The translations under genes were made by a program, and so were the position numbers. This document shows positions 45,705-53,924 of a stretch of DNA of 64,000 nt, one piece after another (position 1 is the stretch's first letter; each line of letters begins with the position of its first letter). Source of the DNA: an uncultured delta proteobacterium (GTDB lineage Bacteria > Myxococcota > Myxococcia > Myxococcales > 40CM-4-68-19). Below the pieces are notes generated by a model that was given only the letters and a program-made list of their open reading frames with translations, was not told the DNA's origin and made no database searches. The stretch spans positions 1 through 64,000 of the forward strand of contig CAIWCD010000041.1 of assembly GCA_903911145.1 (NCBI GenBank). Direction: 5' to 3'.

Positions 45705-46996
45705 GGTTGCACCTCTCCGGTGATGAACTGAAGATTCTCGGCGGCGATGGCAGTACGCGCGAGCGCGGCGCGAAAGGCACTCTCGATCTGCCGATAGCTC
45801 GCCTCTGCATCGAGGAAATCGAGCAGCGTGCCCGTCCCGAGTTCGTACGCGTGCCGCGTGATCTCGAGCGACTCCTTCGCCTCATCGACGACGCCGCCCT
45901 GGTACGCGGCGAGCAGTTCGCTCGCTGCATGCCATTCTTGAAGGCCTTTCGAGAGCTCTGCGCGCAGTTGCGTGCGCAGACTCTCCTCGGCGAGCCGGGT
46001 CTTCTCGTACGCGGCCTCAGCCTGCGAGATGTTCCCCTGGTTGCGATCGAAGAGCGGCACCGGGATCGAGAGCGTCAGATCGTAGCTCGAGGAAACACCG
46101 GGCTGCGGCCGGTTGTAATCGACGAACAGGCCGAGATCGGGAATGGGCGTGCGGCGCGCGAGCGAGAGCTGCGCCTTCGCGCTCGCCTCCTGCTGGAGCA
46201 GCGACTGGTAATCGGGACGCAGCGCCAGCGCGCGCAGGAGCAGCTGGTCGAGCGCCTTCAGGCTCGGCGGCGCGGGCACAACCAGCTCTCCGCGGATCTC
46301 GAACCCGTCGGCAAGCACGCCCTCACCGATCACGCGCTGCAGATCCGCACGCGCCGCCTCGACCTGCTCGCGCGCTTCGCGCACGACGTCGTCGGTGCTC
46401 ACCGCCTGGATTCGCAGCTTGAGCAACTCGCCGAACGCAATCTTCCCGTCGGCGTAGCGGATCTCGTTGAGGTCGAGCTCCTTGTGGAAGCCGGTCTGAT
46501 CCTGCAGCGCGAAGGAGAGCAGGAGCTGGTTGAGCTGGACCGCGACGAAGGCCGTCTGCACATTGAGCAGCAGTTGACGTCGCGCCGCTTCTTGGGTCGC
46601 CTTCGCGGCGTCGAGCGTGGCCTGCGCCGCGTCGGTCGCAGCGGAGATCTTCCCTCCGATCGGAACGGTGAAGCCGAGTCCGAACTGCGTCGGCCACGGA
46701 CCATCCATTGGCTTGAGGCGCCGCCCGAACGAGCCGAACTCGATCGACGGATTGGGGAGCACCGAGGCCTGCACGACCGCTCCCTGCGCGGCCGCGACGT
46801 CGTACCCCGTCGAGCGGAAGTCGGGGTTGTGCTGCACTGCCAGCGCGATGGCGTCGGCGAGATTGACCGACCGCACGGACTCCTCGGCGACAGCGCCGAA
46901 CGTCAGCAGACCCGCGAGGAGAGCGGCTCTGCTCATCGAGCGATGGGCCGCGTACGCACCCGCGCGAGGAAGCGATGGAAGACGAGAGCGGATCAC
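45701..46996 (-). CDS. CzcC/TolC-type outer membrane efflux protein
   Basis: About 431 aa from a GTG at 46996 that overlaps the upstream stop in GTGA, with GGAGAG 3 bases before it; the ATG at 46936 is the alternative. A signal peptide (SRAALLAGLLTFGAVA) follows. Two OEP repeats are seen with the usual VNLADAIALAVQHNPDFRSTGYDVAAAQG and YDLTLSIPVPLFDRNQGNISQAEAAYEK segments; the latter is characteristic of CzcC. It forms the trimeric outer-membrane duct of the metal efflux system. Confidence 0.9.
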   Translation of the reverse strand: MIRSRLPSLPRAGAYAAHRSMSRAALLAGLLTFGAVAEESVRSVNLADAIALAVQHNPDFRSTGYDVAAAQGAVVQASVLPNPSIEFGSFGRRLKPMDGPWPTQFGLGFTVPIGGKISAATDAAQATLDAAKATQEAARRQLLLNVQTAFVAVQLNQLLLSFALQDQTGFHKELDLNEIRYADGKIAFGELLKLRIQAVSTDDVVREAREQVEAARADLQRVIGEGVLADGFEIRGELVVPAPPSLKALDQLLLRALALRPDYQSLLQQEASAKAQLSLARRTPIPDLGLFVDYNRPQPGVSSSYDLTLSIPVPLFDRNQGNISQAEAAYEKTRLAEESLRTQLRAELSKGLQEWHAASELLAAYQGGVVDEAKESLEITRHAYELGTGTLLDFLDAEASYRQIESAFRAALARTAIAAENLQFITGEVQP

Positions 46997-47511
46997 GGAC
47001 TCTCCGCGGGAGAATGCGTCTCGGTGTCCGAGCGGCGAGCGGTGGGGCTCGGTTGAGGAAGTCGATGGATCGCGAGTGCTCCGACGAGCGCGGCGCAGGC
47101 CGCGAGTGCCGCGACGGGAGTCAGCGGCCATCGTCCCTCTGCCGTCTTCCATTCGCTCCGCGCGCCGACGAGCCCGAGCAGCAGAGAGGGAAGTGACATC
47201 CAGAGCGAAAGTGTCACACTCCCTTGCGCGCGCCGATGCATCTCCGCCCGCAACGCCTCTCGCATCGCTGGGTCGACATGCTCGAGCGCGTGCCCGGCAT
47301 GCAGCAGGCTCCACGCCCGCCCGCCCACGCCGCAGAACAGCGCGACGGTCACGGCGATCAATGCCAGCGCGGTCCAGATGCGCGCGACCTCCGGACGCCG
47401 CTCGGCCAGGCGAAGACCGACGAGCGCGGAGATGAGCGCGAGCAGCGCCATCGCGACGACCGCGAAGCCGGGCACGCCGCTCTCCTGAAACAGCCGCGCA
47501 AGCTCGTTCAT
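46993..47511 (-). CDS. Small membrane protein leading the metal efflux operon
   Basis: 172 aa from the ATG at 47511. Four predicted membrane segments (about 15-35, 45-63, 98-116 and 128-148) with a cytoplasmic or periplasmic loop AGHALEHVDPAMREALRAEMHRRAQ between the second and third. The layout and the GVGGRAWSLLHAGHALEHVDP loop recall MotA/TolQ-like small proteins only faintly, so no function is claimed. It overlaps the CzcC-type gene by 4 bases, so it probably belongs to the metal operon. Confidence 0.65.
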   Translation of the reverse strand: MNELARLFQESGVPGFAVVAMALLALISALVGLRLAERRPEVARIWTALALIAVTVALFCGVGGRAWSLLHAGHALEHVDPAMREALRAEMHRRAQGSVTLSLWMSLPSLLLGLVGARSEWKTAEGRWPLTPVAALAACAALVGALAIHRLPQPSPTARRSDTETHSPAESP

Positions 47512-47783
47512 GCGCGGGACCATACGCTGCTCTCGCCTCGCGCGCCCTCCGGCTTGAGGGGCAGGGGACGAGGGGCGGCGCTCGACCGCTCTGCCGACAA
47601 GAAGAGCGACAGGAATGTCATGCTGCGCAGCCCTGCCGATCTCTGCTTCGCGGCCGCATCGGGCGAGCAGCTCCTCACTGCCTGCTGCAATTCCAGTCGC
47701 TTGCCGCAACCACTCGCCACTGGCTCAGCGCTTGCTTTTCCCGCTCGCGCAACACGATTGGTTCCATCCACCAGGAGTTCGAC

Positions 47784-48947
47784 ATGCGCCTCGCCGTGGC
47801 CACACTCGTCGTTTCCTCGCTGCTTCCGATCAGCGCCGCATGGCCTTGCGGCGCGCCGATTCCGGCCGGCAATGGCCGCGGAGGCGCTGCACTCTTCGAG
47901 GGTCCGGACCAGATCTCGACCTTCAATGTCACCGACGGCGGCCTCTCCTGGGATCGCCTGCGCGCGCCGAGCTGGAACTCGACCCACGTCGCCAACATCG
48001 CGGGCAGCCTGAGCGGGAACGTCGAGACCAACGCGCTCGTCGACACCGCGATCAGCAGCCAGGACGGCGGCATCGTCGAGATCTCCGCGAGCGGCGTTGT
48101 CCCGATCAGCAGCACCACCGCGTCGGCGACCTCCGTCTTCGGCGCCGCCGTCGACGCCAATCAGCATTGGCAGGTCCTCGCGTTTGCAAAGGCCTCCAGC
48201 GAACTGACGCTCTTCGGCGAGACCGCGCCCGGAGCGTTCGCGAAGGTTGCGAGCGTGACCGCCAACTGCGGCAACGCCGAGATGCTCGACCTCGTCATCG
48301 AGCCGGACGGTACGCGCGTCGGAATCTGCGGCGGCTCCGCGGTGGTCGTCAATGGCAGCGCGCTCGAACTTCACTCGCTGCCCGTCGCGGCGATCTCGCT
48401 GGGCCGCGCCAGCAGCGGCCTTGCGATCTTCTACGGCCTCACCACGAACAACGCTGCGATCGTCCAGATGGGCCACATGCAGGGCTCGCTCGCGTTCACG
48501 ACCACCGCGACCATCACGCCGACGACGCCGCCCTCCTGGTTCATCGCCACCAGCGAGACGAGCGTGGTTGCAGCGGACGAATCGGACGGAGCGAGCGCGA
48601 CCGAATACACGTTCGCGAACGGATCGTGGACCGCCTCGCCCGAGGTCTTCTTCGACGAGTCGCTCATCTCCGCCGCCGGCTCTCCCGCGAAACTCCTCGT
48701 CGGCCAGTTCAAGCTGCGCCTCTACTCTCCCGAGAGCAGCGACGCTGGCGTCACCAATGGCTGGTCCGCAGCCACGCTCGCGACGCTGGCAACGCCCGTC
48801 TTCCCGACCGGTCTGGACCCCGCCTGCGCCGCCGGCGGCCTCCCGACGCTCTTCCCGATGGCCACCCTCGCAGCCCTGATGCTCCTCTTGCGCGCAGGGC
48901 GCCGATCGCGCGCCGCCCGCGCCCAGAGCGGCCGCGCGCACCGGTAG
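47784..48947 (+). CDS. Exported surface protein with MYXO-CTERM-like tail
   Basis: 387 aa. Signal peptide AVATLVVSSLLPISAAWPCG at the N-terminus. The central 300 residues look like a beta-propeller (repeated units such as GAPIPAGNGRGGAALFEGPDQISTFN, LELHSLPVAAISLGRASSGLAIFYG). The end has a Cys followed by AAGGLPTLFPMATLAALMLLLRAGRRSR: an invariant Cys, one hydrophobic helix and an Arg cluster, the plan of the MYXO-CTERM sorting tail of myxobacteria. It should be processed and anchored at the cell surface. Convergent with the TonB-like gene. Confidence 0.7.
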   Translation: MRLAVATLVVSSLLPISAAWPCGAPIPAGNGRGGAALFEGPDQISTFNVTDGGLSWDRLRAPSWNSTHVANIAGSLSGNVETNALVDTAISSQDGGIVEISASGVVPISSTTASATSVFGAAVDANQHWQVLAFAKASSELTLFGETAPGAFAKVASVTANCGNAEMLDLVIEPDGTRVGICGGSAVVVNGSALELHSLPVAAISLGRASSGLAIFYGLTTNNAAIVQMGHMQGSLAFTTTATITPTTPPSWFIATSETSVVAADESDGASATEYTFANGSWTASPEVFFDESLISAAGSPAKLLVGQFKLRLYSPESSDAGVTNGWSAATLATLATPVFPTGLDPACAAGGLPTLFPMATLAALMLLLRAGRRSRAARAQSGRAHR

Positions 48948-48997
48948 CCCCAGTCGCTCCGTCTCGCCACCGTCCGGATCCCACAAGGCCGGCGGAG

Positions 48998-49079
48998 CCC
49001 GATCATCGTTCACGCGCGCGGCCGCGCAGCGAGCCCCCTTGCGGGGCTCCGAGCAGCGAGCACGAGAAGGATGATCGGG
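48998..49079. terminator. Nested inverted repeats between convergent genes
   Basis: An outer pair CCCGATCATC (48998-49007) and GATGATCGGG (49070-49079) is a perfect 10-bp inverted repeat. It encloses GAGCCCC (49031-49037) and GGGGCTC (49043-49049), a perfect 7-bp stem with a 5-base loop. The structure fills most of the gap between convergent genes and could stop transcription from both sides, though no T-tract follows either arm. Confidence 0.45.
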
Positions 49080-49099
49080 TCCAGCGGCCGCCCATCACG

Positions 49100-50179
49100 C
49101 TACGGCGTGAAGACCAACGCAACACCATCGCGCGCCACGGCAGCAGCGCGATCCGCCGGCGGCGGCGGAACCTTGGTGCGCTTGATCGCCAGCTCGAGCG
49201 CCTCGTCGAAGAAGTGATTCCCCGAGCGATGCTCGAACGAGTAGCGGGTGATCGTTCCGTCGCGCGCGATCCACGCCGCCACAGTCGCGGTCAGCGCCAT
49301 GCGGTCCCGCTCGCTGATGATCGAGGGCAAGAGATAGTTCGCGAAGATCGCTTCACGCACCGCCGCGAAATATTGATCGCCCTCTTCGGCATTCGCCGCA
49401 GAGCCAAGCGGGCTGCCATCGGCCGCACCTTCGCGATCCTCGGGCTTCACCTCGTGGCGCTCCTGATCCACGCCACGCGTCGCCTGCGCCAGCGCGCGGT
49501 TCATCATCTCCTCGCGCGAGAGCGACTTCGCTTTCGGAGCCGCCGGTGGAGCCTTCGGCGCGGGCGTCGTCAGCTTCGGCGGCACCTTGGTGGGCTCAGC
49601 CGGTGCGGTCATCGCGGGAGCCTTCGGCGGCGCAGTCGTCGGCTCCTCGCGGCGTGGCATCAGCTTCTGATCGCGCGGCTTCCCCTGCGCGACCAGCTTG
49701 GCGATGATCGGTTTGCGCAGAGGAGGAGGCCCGCCAAGCAGCCTCGGCAGAATGAAGGCGAGAGAGAAGACGGCAACGTGAAAGAGCACCGCGGCGACCA
49801 GCGGACCTGCGGCGCTCACGCGCATCGGTGCATCGAGCTGCGTGCGCTGCATCGAGGGAGGAGGGACTCCACTGATCTGCGGCTGCGGTCCGCTGATCTC
49901 AAGAGGGTCCTGCGGCCGGCCTCGCTGTCGCGGCGGATCTGGATCGGTCGCGGCTTCAGCGGCAGCACGAGGCAGCGGCCCGCGCGCGACCGGTTGCAGC
50001 GACTGCTGGGTGCTCTCGTCGTCGGGCGCAAGCTCCTCGCGCCGCGGCTCCGTCGGAAAGCGCGGGCCGGGGACGGGCGTCAGTCCAAGCGCAGCGGCGT
50101 CGTCGTGGACGATCGTCTCCGCGTCGCTCTCCTCGTCGAGCTCATCCAGCTCGTCCGGTCTGTGCAGTCCGCCCGCCAT
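49100..50179 (-). CDS. TonB/TolA-like energy transducer with long acidic N-terminus
   Basis: 359 aa. Unusually, about 120 mostly acidic and Pro-rich residues precede the single membrane helix (PLVAAVLFHVAVFSLAFILPRLLG). A Pro/Lys-rich periplasmic stretch (KPIIAKLVAQGKP, APPKAPAMTAPAEPTKVPPKL) follows, and a C-terminal TonB-like domain (MALTATVAAWIARDGTITRYSFEHRSGNHFFDEALELAIKRTKVPPPP). It is the last gene of an exbB-exbD-tonB operon and should couple the proton motive force to outer-membrane transport or, if TolA-like, to envelope constriction. Confidence 0.8.
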   Translation of the reverse strand: MAGGLHRPDELDELDEESDAETIVHDDAAALGLTPVPGPRFPTEPRREELAPDDESTQQSLQPVARGPLPRAAAEAATDPDPPRQRGRPQDPLEISGPQPQISGVPPPSMQRTQLDAPMRVSAAGPLVAAVLFHVAVFSLAFILPRLLGGPPPLRKPIIAKLVAQGKPRDQKLMPRREEPTTAPPKAPAMTAPAEPTKVPPKLTTPAPKAPPAAPKAKSLSREEMMNRALAQATRGVDQERHEVKPEDREGAADGSPLGSAANAEEGDQYFAAVREAIFANYLLPSIISERDRMALTATVAAWIARDGTITRYSFEHRSGNHFFDEALELAIKRTKVPPPPADRAAAVARDGVALVFTP

Positions 50180-50191
50180 CTATCGCTGCGG

Positions 50192-50617
50192 CTACTGCCG
50201 CAACTCCTTCTCCGGCTCGGTGATGAGGCCCAGCGACTCCACGCCCGCTCTGCGCGCGATCGCCATCACCTCGACCACGGTGCCATACGAGAGCGAACGA
50301 TCGGCGTGAAGATAGAGCTCCTTCTCCTTCTGGATGCGCGCATTGGCCGCGAGCTTCTTCTCGAGCTCGGCCATCGGGATCTCGGTGTCGCCGAGCAGCA
50401 CGTGCCGGTCCTTCGTGATGTTGAGCACCAGCTTCTCCTCGCTGTGCTCCATCTGCTGCGCGGATGCCTTGGGCAGATCGATCTTCACGCCGCTCTGGAT
50501 CAGCGGCGCGGTCACCATGAAGATCACCAGCAGCACCAGCATCACGTCGACGAGCGGCGTGACGTTGATGTCGGTCATCGCGCGGCGGTTGCCGCTGTCT
50601 GAGCCTCCGAAGGACAT
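50192..50617 (-). CDS. ExbD/TolR family protein
   Basis: 141 aa. The essential Asp of the family lies in the single membrane helix (DINVTPLVDVMLVLLVIFMVTAPLI), followed by the periplasmic domain with LVLNITKDRHVLLGDTEIPMAELEKKL and LYLHADRSLSYGTVVEVMAIARRAGV. It works with the ExbB-like protein encoded 7 bases upstream as a proton-driven motor. The TonB-like gene follows 12 bases downstream. Confidence 0.93.
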   Translation of the reverse strand: MSFGGSDSGNRRAMTDINVTPLVDVMLVLLVIFMVTAPLIQSGVKIDLPKASAQQMEHSEEKLVLNITKDRHVLLGDTEIPMAELEKKLAANARIQKEKELYLHADRSLSYGTVVEVMAIARRAGVESLGLITEPEKELRQ

Positions 50618-50624
50618 GGTGGCC

Positions 50625-51326
50625 CTACGCAGTCTTCTTGAAGATGTGGCGTTTGATGATGTTCAAGAAGTCGGCGCTGAAGTTGCGCATCTCATTCTCG
50701 AGCACGCGGATGCGGGTGTTGAAATGGTTGTACGCGACGAGCGCCGGAATCGCCGCGAACAGGCCCACCGCGGTCGCGATGAGCGCCTCGCTGATCGGAC
50801 GCGCCACGGTCGCGAGGTTCGCGTTGCCCTGCGCGTAGATGTCGGCGAAGGCCCGCATGATGCCCCAGACAGTGCCGAAGAGGCCGACGAACGGCGAGGC
50901 CGATGCGACCGTGCCGAGCAGCGGCACCGACGCCTCGAGCGACGTGAGTTCGGAGTTCGCAGCGCGGGCGAGCGCGCGCTCGACGTTCTCGAATCCGCCG
51001 AGCTGGTCATGCATGGTGTCGCCGACCGCCTGCTGCTGCTGCGTCACCTTGGAGAGCTCGACGTAGGCGGTGCGAAAGACCTGCGCGACGGGCGAGAGCG
51101 GGAGCCCTTCCGCCGCGGTGTAGATCGCGTCGAGCCGCTTGCTCCTCCAGAAAGTATCGAGGAACGCGAGCGTCTGCGTGCGCGCCCGCCGAAGATGGAG
51201 ACTCTTGCGGACGATGATCGTCCAGCTCGCCACCGACGCGCCGAGCAGGAGCAGCAGCACGCCGACTCCGACCGGACCGCCGTGCGAAACCGCCTGGAAA
51301 TAATCTAAGCCGCCATCAGTGGGCAT
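50625..51326 (-). CDS. ExbB/TolQ/MotA family proton channel protein
   Basis: About 233 aa from the ATG at 51326, preceded by GGAAGG; the longer ORF start at 51407 has no support. Three membrane segments. The family core is clear: VPLLGTVASASPFVGLFGTVWGIMRAFADIYAQGNANLATVARPISEALIATAVGLFAAIPALVAYNHF. It is the first gene of an exbB-exbD-tonB operon. The combination could serve TonB-dependent uptake or a Tol-Pal-like function; no receptor gene is near. Confidence 0.92.
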   Translation of the reverse strand: MPTDGGLDYFQAVSHGGPVGVGVLLLLLGASVASWTIIVRKSLHLRRARTQTLAFLDTFWRSKRLDAIYTAAEGLPLSPVAQVFRTAYVELSKVTQQQQAVGDTMHDQLGGFENVERALARAANSELTSLEASVPLLGTVASASPFVGLFGTVWGIMRAFADIYAQGNANLATVARPISEALIATAVGLFAAIPALVAYNHFNTRIRVLENEMRNFSADFLNIIKRHIFKKTA

Positions 51327-51617
51327 CGCGTGTTGCCTTCCAGTTTGCCCGTCGTGAAGGAGGGCGGGCGCTGCGCAGAATCGCTTTGCCTGCCACGGGC
51401 TTCCCACAGTGTCAACGCACGACGGCGTCCGATGATCTCACGCGGTCGACCGACTGCGCGATCCTGTGGCCGACCGGTGGCGTGACTGGTCTTGAGGCGA
51501 CACGCATCTTGCGCGAACGTGTGGGCCGTGTTTGACCTGCTGCGCGCAATTCGTTTCTGCGGATGTGAATCGGGAGCCAGCTCGCCCGTCCAATCAGAGC
51601 AAAAAGGAGAAGAGCCC

Positions 51618-52943
51618 GTGCGTACAGCCCTTGCGTCGATCCTCGTCTTGAGCCTTGCGACCATCGCGTGTGAACCGCAGCGCCGCGAACTGGTGATCAA
51701 CTGGACGTTCGCAGGAGGCAAGACCTGCGCAGACGTCAGCGTTGCCACCATCGAGGTCGACATCGCGGGCGAGGTTCTCAATCCCAACCAGTTCGCCTGC
51801 ACCGAGAACGCAGTGCTCGTCACGGGAGTCGATCTCGGCCGCTTCCTCGTCGGCGAGTACGACGTCCAGATCACCGGCTTCGACAAGTCGTCGAATCCGA
51901 CCTACCAGCTCGCGCAGACCATCCGCGTCTCCTCGGCGCAGAACCCGAACGTGATCGCGCTCGACATTCCTGTCTTCGCCGCGCAGAGCGGCCAGGGGTC
52001 GCTGACGCTCTTGTGGACGTTCGACGGGAAGAGCTGCGCTGCAGCGGGCGTGTCGACCGTGAATGTCTCGGTCGATGGCACGCCGATCACCGACGAGTAC
52101 AACAACGCGAACATTCCCTGTAACGAGGGAGGCACCGACGGCGTGACCATCGGCCCGCTCTCGGCCGGCACGCACGCGGTGAGCATGACGGCGAGCGGAT
52201 CCAGCCACACGGACTACGCGCTGGCGCTCAGCGCCAACATCGCCGACGGGAACGATACGGCGCTCTCTCCCAACCTCGTCAGCCACTCGACGAACCCGGC
52301 CACCGCGACTGCCGAGCTCTCCTGGAGCTTCGCGGGGATGAGCTGCGCGGATGCAAAGGTCGACTCGGTGCATGTCCTCGTCGACGGAACCGACACGGGC
52401 GCCGTTGCCTGCAGCACGGGCGGGACTGACGGCGCATCGGTCGCGGGGATCAGCGCGGGAACCCACGTCGTCAGCATCGAGGCGATCCGCGGCACGGGCG
52501 CGAGCACGCAGCTTGTCTATGCGACGGCTGGCACCGGCACGAGCGCGTCCTTTCTCTCTGGCACCACCACGCACCTCCTCGTGAGCGCGGCAGCGTCGAG
52601 CCCGGGGGTCGGCGGCGCGAAGCTGACCTTGAGCTTCCCCAACGGAGGACCGGACTGCACCTCGACGACCGGCTCTGGAACGGTCGTGACCTACGCGCTC
52701 ACCAGCCCTGCAGGCGTGGCGCAGGCGGCAGCGACGGTGGTCTGCGGCGGCGCGAACGGCAACTCGACGATCTTCATCTGCACGCCGGGCGCGCCTGGGT
52801 GTGGCGCTGGGAACGCGGGACTCGTCGCCGGAGTCTGGAGCATCACTGCGTCGGCTGCTGGCTACAGCGCGAGCGGGCCGTTCGCGGTGCCGAACGATGA
52901 GCTGGGGATCTCGTCGGTCGCGTTCACCGCTGATGCCCCCTAG
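51618..52943 (+). CDS. Lipoprotein with three internal repeats
   Basis: About 441 aa from a GTG at 51618, chosen because AAGGAG lies 8-9 bases upstream and a lipoprotein signal (RTALASILVLSLATIAC) follows at once. Three repeats of about 110 residues each start with an aromatic W(T/S)F strand and a Cys: LVINWTFAGGKTCADVSV, LTLLWTFDGKSCAAAGVSTV and AELSWSFAGMSCADAKVDSV, each continuing to a Gly-rich strand such as SAGTHAVSM. A fourth, more divergent unit ends the protein. The domain is beta-sandwich-like and unfamiliar to me. Confidence 0.75.
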   Translation: MRTALASILVLSLATIACEPQRRELVINWTFAGGKTCADVSVATIEVDIAGEVLNPNQFACTENAVLVTGVDLGRFLVGEYDVQITGFDKSSNPTYQLAQTIRVSSAQNPNVIALDIPVFAAQSGQGSLTLLWTFDGKSCAAAGVSTVNVSVDGTPITDEYNNANIPCNEGGTDGVTIGPLSAGTHAVSMTASGSSHTDYALALSANIADGNDTALSPNLVSHSTNPATATAELSWSFAGMSCADAKVDSVHVLVDGTDTGAVACSTGGTDGASVAGISAGTHVVSIEAIRGTGASTQLVYATAGTGTSASFLSGTTTHLLVSAAASSPGVGGAKLTLSFPNGGPDCTSTTGSGTVVTYALTSPAGVAQAAATVVCGGANGNSTIFICTPGAPGCGAGNAGLVAGVWSITASAAGYSASGPFAVPNDELGISSVAFTADAP

Positions 52944-53004
52944 CTGGGCTTCACGGCCGTGCGTTGATTGACGGTGCGCGCGCACCTTGATGTAGAGGTG
53001 TCGC

Positions 53005-53835
53005 GTGCGATCTCCGGCAAACCCCAGCGCGCCGATCGGGCTGTTCGACAGTGGTGTCGGTGGGCTCACCGTGCTGCGCGAAATCCTCGCGCGGCTGCCG
53101 CGTGAGCACACTGTCTACCTCGGCGATACGGCCCGCGTCCCGTATGGCACGCGCTCCGGAGAGGTGGTCACGAGGTACGCGCTGCAGAGTGGAAAACACC
53201 TCGCGGCGCACCAGATCAAGCTCCTCATCGTCGCGTGCAACACCGTCTCGGCGCACAGCTTGCCCGCGCTGGTGGGCGCGATGCCGATCCCCGTGCTCGG
53301 CGTGATCGAGCCAGGGGCTCGCGCGGCTGCGGCTCGCACTCGTGGCGGAACGATCGCCGTGCTCGGAACTCCTTCAACGATCGCCTCGGGCGCGTACCAG
53401 GCTGCGTTGCAGCGACTCGCGCCGACAGCCAAAGTTGTCGCGCGCGCCTGCCCCCTCTTCGTGCCGCTCGCCGAGGAAGGCTGGGTCGACGGTGAGGTCC
53501 CGCGGCTCGTGGCCGAGCGCTACCTCTCCGACCTGCGCCGCTCGGGCGTCGATACAGTGCTCCTTGGCTGCACCCACTATCCGCTGCTTGCTCGTGCGAT
53601 CGCGCAGGTGGTCGGCCCGGATGTCGCGGTGGTCGATGGCGCGGTCGCAACTGCGCAGGCCGCGCTGGAGTTGCTCGAGAGCAACGGGCTTGCGCGGCCC
53701 GACGATGGCACGACGGCGCGCCACCGCACGCTCTGCACCGATCTCCCGGATCGCTTCCGCGCGGTCGCCGAGCGCTTTCTCGGTCGGCAACTCGAGAGTG
53801 TCGAACTGGTCGATCTCGCGTTCGGCGCGCCGTGA
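53005..53835 (+). CDS. murI: Glutamate racemase
   Basis: 276 aa, normal length, GTG start with GAGGTG upstream. It makes D-glutamate for peptidoglycan. Catalytic features are all visible: FDSGVGGLTVLREI (Asp15), first Cys in VACNTVSA (Cys78), and second Cys in LLGCTHYPLL (Cys189), with YLGDTARVPYGTRS conserved. It precedes the ftsEX cluster, consistent with an envelope-growth neighbourhood. Confidence 0.95.
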   Translation: MRSPANPSAPIGLFDSGVGGLTVLREILARLPREHTVYLGDTARVPYGTRSGEVVTRYALQSGKHLAAHQIKLLIVACNTVSAHSLPALVGAMPIPVLGVIEPGARAAAARTRGGTIAVLGTPSTIASGAYQAALQRLAPTAKVVARACPLFVPLAEEGWVDGEVPRLVAERYLSDLRRSGVDTVLLGCTHYPLLARAIAQVVGPDVAVVDGAVATAQAALELLESNGLARPDDGTTARHRTLCTDLPDRFRAVAERFLGRQLESVELVDLAFGAP

Positions 53836-53924
53836 GCGGGAGTCGGGCCGATCTTTCGCTGCGGCCAACGCTGGACAATTCTCCGCGAAGACCCTAGTTC
53901 TCCGGCCCTTCAATTGAGGGGCGC

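Noticed and set aside
47615-50602. 995-residue open frame on the plus strand
   Set aside because: It crosses a clear exported-protein gene and three well-supported genes on the other strand (tonB- and exbD-like), and its composition is Arg-rich with no domain. It is a shadow frame.
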